Positions 62,569 through 64,000 of a DNA stretch of 64,000 nucleotides are shown piece after piece (the stretch's first letter is position 1; every line of letters starts with the position of its first letter). This DNA comes from Rufibacter tibetensis (lineage in GTDB: Bacteria > Bacteroidota > Bacteroidia > Cytophagales > Hymenobacteraceae), in assembly GCF_001310085.1 (NCBI RefSeq), contig NZ_CP012643.1, positions 1,953,001-2,017,000 on the forward strand, read 5' to 3'. The notes below the pieces were generated by a model. It was not told the DNA's origin and did not search any database. It worked only from the letters and a program-made list of their open reading frames with translations. The translations under genes were made by a program, and so were the position numbers.

Positions 62569-62647
62569 AAATACTATAGGTTGAGTGTAATAACATTATA
62601 AGCAAACACTTTGCTTAGTTGCACTTTATACTTTGCCTATAGTATTT
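62569..62647. promoter_or_regulatory. Nested inverted repeats upstream of hamA
   Basis: Outer arms AAATACTATAGG (62569-62580) and CCTATAGTATTT (62636-62647) pair perfectly over 12 bp. Inner arms TAAGCAAA (62599-62606) and TTTGCTTA (62610-62617) form a perfect 8-bp dyad with a 3-nt spacer. The set ends 75 nt before the hamA start, so it may be an operator of a repressor or an RNA structure in the leader. Confidence 0.6.
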
Positions 62648-62722
62648 CACCACCAACTTTACTTAACTTAAAGCCTCAGTATAAGCTACAGCCAATTTCA
62701 TCCAATATTCTACTCCCCCCTA

Positions 62723-63670
62723 ATGACATTCATAAACCCAGTTTCCATTGAAAAGCTTCTGCGTGCAGGAAGCAATATGGATGCTTATCTAAAAGAGGTT
62801 AAAAAGGAAGTATCTGTAGCAGGTACAAAGGCTGTGGTACATTTCTATCTAATTAACTTTGATGGAAATCAAAGCCCAAGAGTGGCTGACTTAGCTGAGT
62901 TCCTATCGTTTAGGCTGCTAGACTACTGCATTCCACGAGATGAGATCCAAAGAGCAAAGGAGGAAGACCTTAAAAACAATTCAAGTGTGCAAATAACTAA
63001 GTTAGGTAAGAAAGCTAAACTCCTACTGACTGATCTAGAAAAAACAGGTGAAGGAGGTGAGCTTATGTTGTATGCTCTAGCTCAAGAATACCTAAAGATG
63101 CCTCAGTTACTTTGTAAAATGCCACTTAAAACAAGTTCCCAAATGCATGTTCATGGTGTAGATGGTGTTCATGTAAAGTTTGATCCAGGAAGTGGTTGCT
63201 TAGCGATATATTGGGGCGAATCTAAGATGCATCAGACTTTTGGCAGTGCAGTAGATGATTGTTTTGAAAGTGTAGGGAAATTTTTAAGCAACACAGGAGG
63301 TAGTGGAACTCAGTTCCAAAGAGAGTTACAGTTGATGATTTCAAATATTGACTTATTGGATAACGATCTTGAGGAAGCAATACTAACCTATCTTGATAAA
63401 GACCATGTTAACTACACAAAGGCAAAAAATTGCGCTGTTTGCTTAGTAGCATTTGATTACAAAAGGTATCCATTGGGTCCAAATCAAACTCAACTTCAAG
63501 ACTTATTAGCTGAAGCAATTAAAAAAGTAGACAAGTGGATAAAGAGAGTAGGAACGAGCTTAGTAGCCAAGGCACCACTCCATACTTATGATATTGAATT
63601 ATTCATTGTTCCTTTCCCAAGCGTTGATGGTTTTAGACAATCCTTTTTAGAAGAACTAGGCTTAAAGTAA
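62723..63670 (+). CDS. hamA: Hachiman defence protein HamA (DUF1837 nuclease)
   Basis: 315 residues, no signal peptide. The DUF1837/HamA core is plain: MPLKTSSQMHVHGVDGVHV (about 133-151) followed by CLAIYWGESKMHQ and AVDDCFESVGKFL. Putative PD-(D/E)xK active residues are E113, D147, E166 and K168 (D...ExK). In Hachiman, HamA is the nuclease that, bound to helicase HamB, degrades DNA on phage attack. A TAATG overlap joins it to the next gene, as expected for hamA-hamB. An unusual nested inverted repeat lies upstream. Confidence 0.88.
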   Translation: MTFINPVSIEKLLRAGSNMDAYLKEVKKEVSVAGTKAVVHFYLINFDGNQSPRVADLAEFLSFRLLDYCIPRDEIQRAKEEDLKNNSSVQITKLGKKAKLLLTDLEKTGEGGELMLYALAQEYLKMPQLLCKMPLKTSSQMHVHGVDGVHVKFDPGSGCLAIYWGESKMHQTFGSAVDDCFESVGKFLSNTGGSGTQFQRELQLMISNIDLLDNDLEEAILTYLDKDHVNYTKAKNCAVCLVAFDYKRYPLGPNQTQLQDLLAEAIKKVDKWIKRVGTSLVAKAPLHTYDIELFIVPFPSVDGFRQSFLEELGLK

Positions 63671-64000
63671 TGGCATCCACCCTCCCTAATAGAATATACC
63701 AATTACCTAGCTTTCAGAGGCAATTAAAGTCTCTTCTTAAAGAGTCTGTTATTGCTCAGTTTGATAACTTAGAGAACACTCAACAAGTAGGTGATGAGGA
63801 AATAGACTGGAATAATTTAATATCTTGTGCTAGTATTCTTGCGCACGCTGATGATCAAGAATGCCTGGATGCTGCCCTTAGAATAGCTCAACATTGCTTA
63901 CTTAGGACGAACTCTAGCGAAATGCACAAAGTGTCAGCTGGAGTTATTCTTGACGTATTAACAAATAAGCCTGCTTTATCATTAGCACTCAAGCGACAGT
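63670..64000 (+). CDS. hamB: Probable HamB helicase, N-terminal fragment (cut by the window edge)
   Basis: 110 codons from the ATG at 63670, overlapping the hamA stop by one base (TAATG), and open to the right edge. The visible part (MASTLPNRIYQLPSFQRQLK) is helical with HEAT/TPR-like character and no helicase motif yet; HamB helicase motifs would come further right. The call rests on position after hamA and coupling, so it is an inference. Confidence 0.65.
   Translation, partial: MASTLPNRIYQLPSFQRQLKSLLKESVIAQFDNLENTQQVGDEEIDWNNLISCASILAHADDQECLDAALRIAQHCLLRTNSSEMHKVSAGVILDVLTNKPALSLALKRQ

Larger units (their letters stand above)
52093..64000. mobile_element. Probable genomic island next to tRNA-Phe (right end outside the window)
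   Basis: From here the genes are mostly short, unrecognised, AT-richer than the left part, with unusually many AGG arginine codons in the 59.8-62.0 kb part. They include a VapE-type protein, a DUF3871 protein and the first genes of Hachiman. These are hallmarks of an integrated element. I found no integrase, no repeat of the tRNA 3' end and no right border in the window, so the extent and mobility are unproven. Confidence 0.55.

Noticed and set aside
52093..64000. Direct repeat of the tRNA-Phe 3' end as right attachment site
   Set aside because: I looked for the T-arm and acceptor sequence again in the island and found none within the window.

Overview
The window looks like the chromosome of a Bacteroidota bacterium of the order Cytophagales, probably family Hymenobacteraceae (Rufibacter- or Pontibacter-like). 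That placement is an inference. It rests on DUF3857/transglutaminase, DUF4293, DUF4476 and DUF2490 proteins, a PorE-like OmpA lipoprotein, start codons mostly without a Shine-Dalgarno sequence, and promoters of the Bacteroidota type (TTTG, about 19 nt, TAnnTTTG). Genes are dense up to about 52.0 kb. Beyond a tRNA-Phe gene the content changes to AT-richer accessory DNA.

Layout. 0-6.4 kb: the end of an F420-type oxidoreductase, DoxX, two short-chain dehydrogenases, a Crp/Fnr regulator, tRNA-Pro, a GMC oxidoreductase and a DUF2490 protein. 6.5-16.7 kb: four DUF3857/transglutaminase-like proteins and a CarboxypepD-regulatory-domain protein. Three of the four have lost the transglutaminase Cys and His. 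16.8-19.6 kb: an NtrB/NtrC-type two-component pair. 19.8-25.1 kb: an eight-gene leftward run resembling the quinone-detoxification (Mhq) regulon: YceI, pirin, ring-cleaving dioxygenase, cupin, FMN reductase, carboxylesterase, GNAT and a ferredoxin-cyclase fusion. A perfect palindrome overlaps its predicted promoter. 25.5-30.1 kb: a MacA/MacB-like efflux operon. Its upstream region carries the same tandem inverted-repeat sites as the NtrC gene and a candidate sigma-54 promoter, so the two-component pair probably controls both itself and this operon. 30.4-35.0 kb: a stressosome module (RsbR, RsbS, RsbT), an ATPase-PP2C fusion, an RsbW-like/histidine kinase fusion and a convergent response regulator.

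35.1-52.0 kb is mixed housekeeping: fatty acid hydroxylase, PhoD phosphatase, MsbA-like ABC exporter, TruA, DUF4293, DUF4476, PurM, PorE-like protein, a pair of Fe-S oxidoreductase subunits, and tRNA-Phe with a textbook promoter. A nested inverted-repeat element lies at 46.6-46.9 kb. A short unrecognised gene at 37.17 kb has a perfect Shine-Dalgarno sequence, unusual for this phylum.

52.1-64.0 kb looks like an accessory island beside tRNA-Phe. It has small secreted proteins, a VapE-type P-loop protein, a DUF3871 protein, short genes separated by terminator hairpins, GC-rich hairpins and tiny membrane peptides. At the right edge is the start of a Hachiman anti-phage system: a complete hamA (DUF1837 nuclease) and the first 110 codons of the next gene, presumably hamB. 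No integrase or att repeat is visible, so the island's limits and mobility are unproven.
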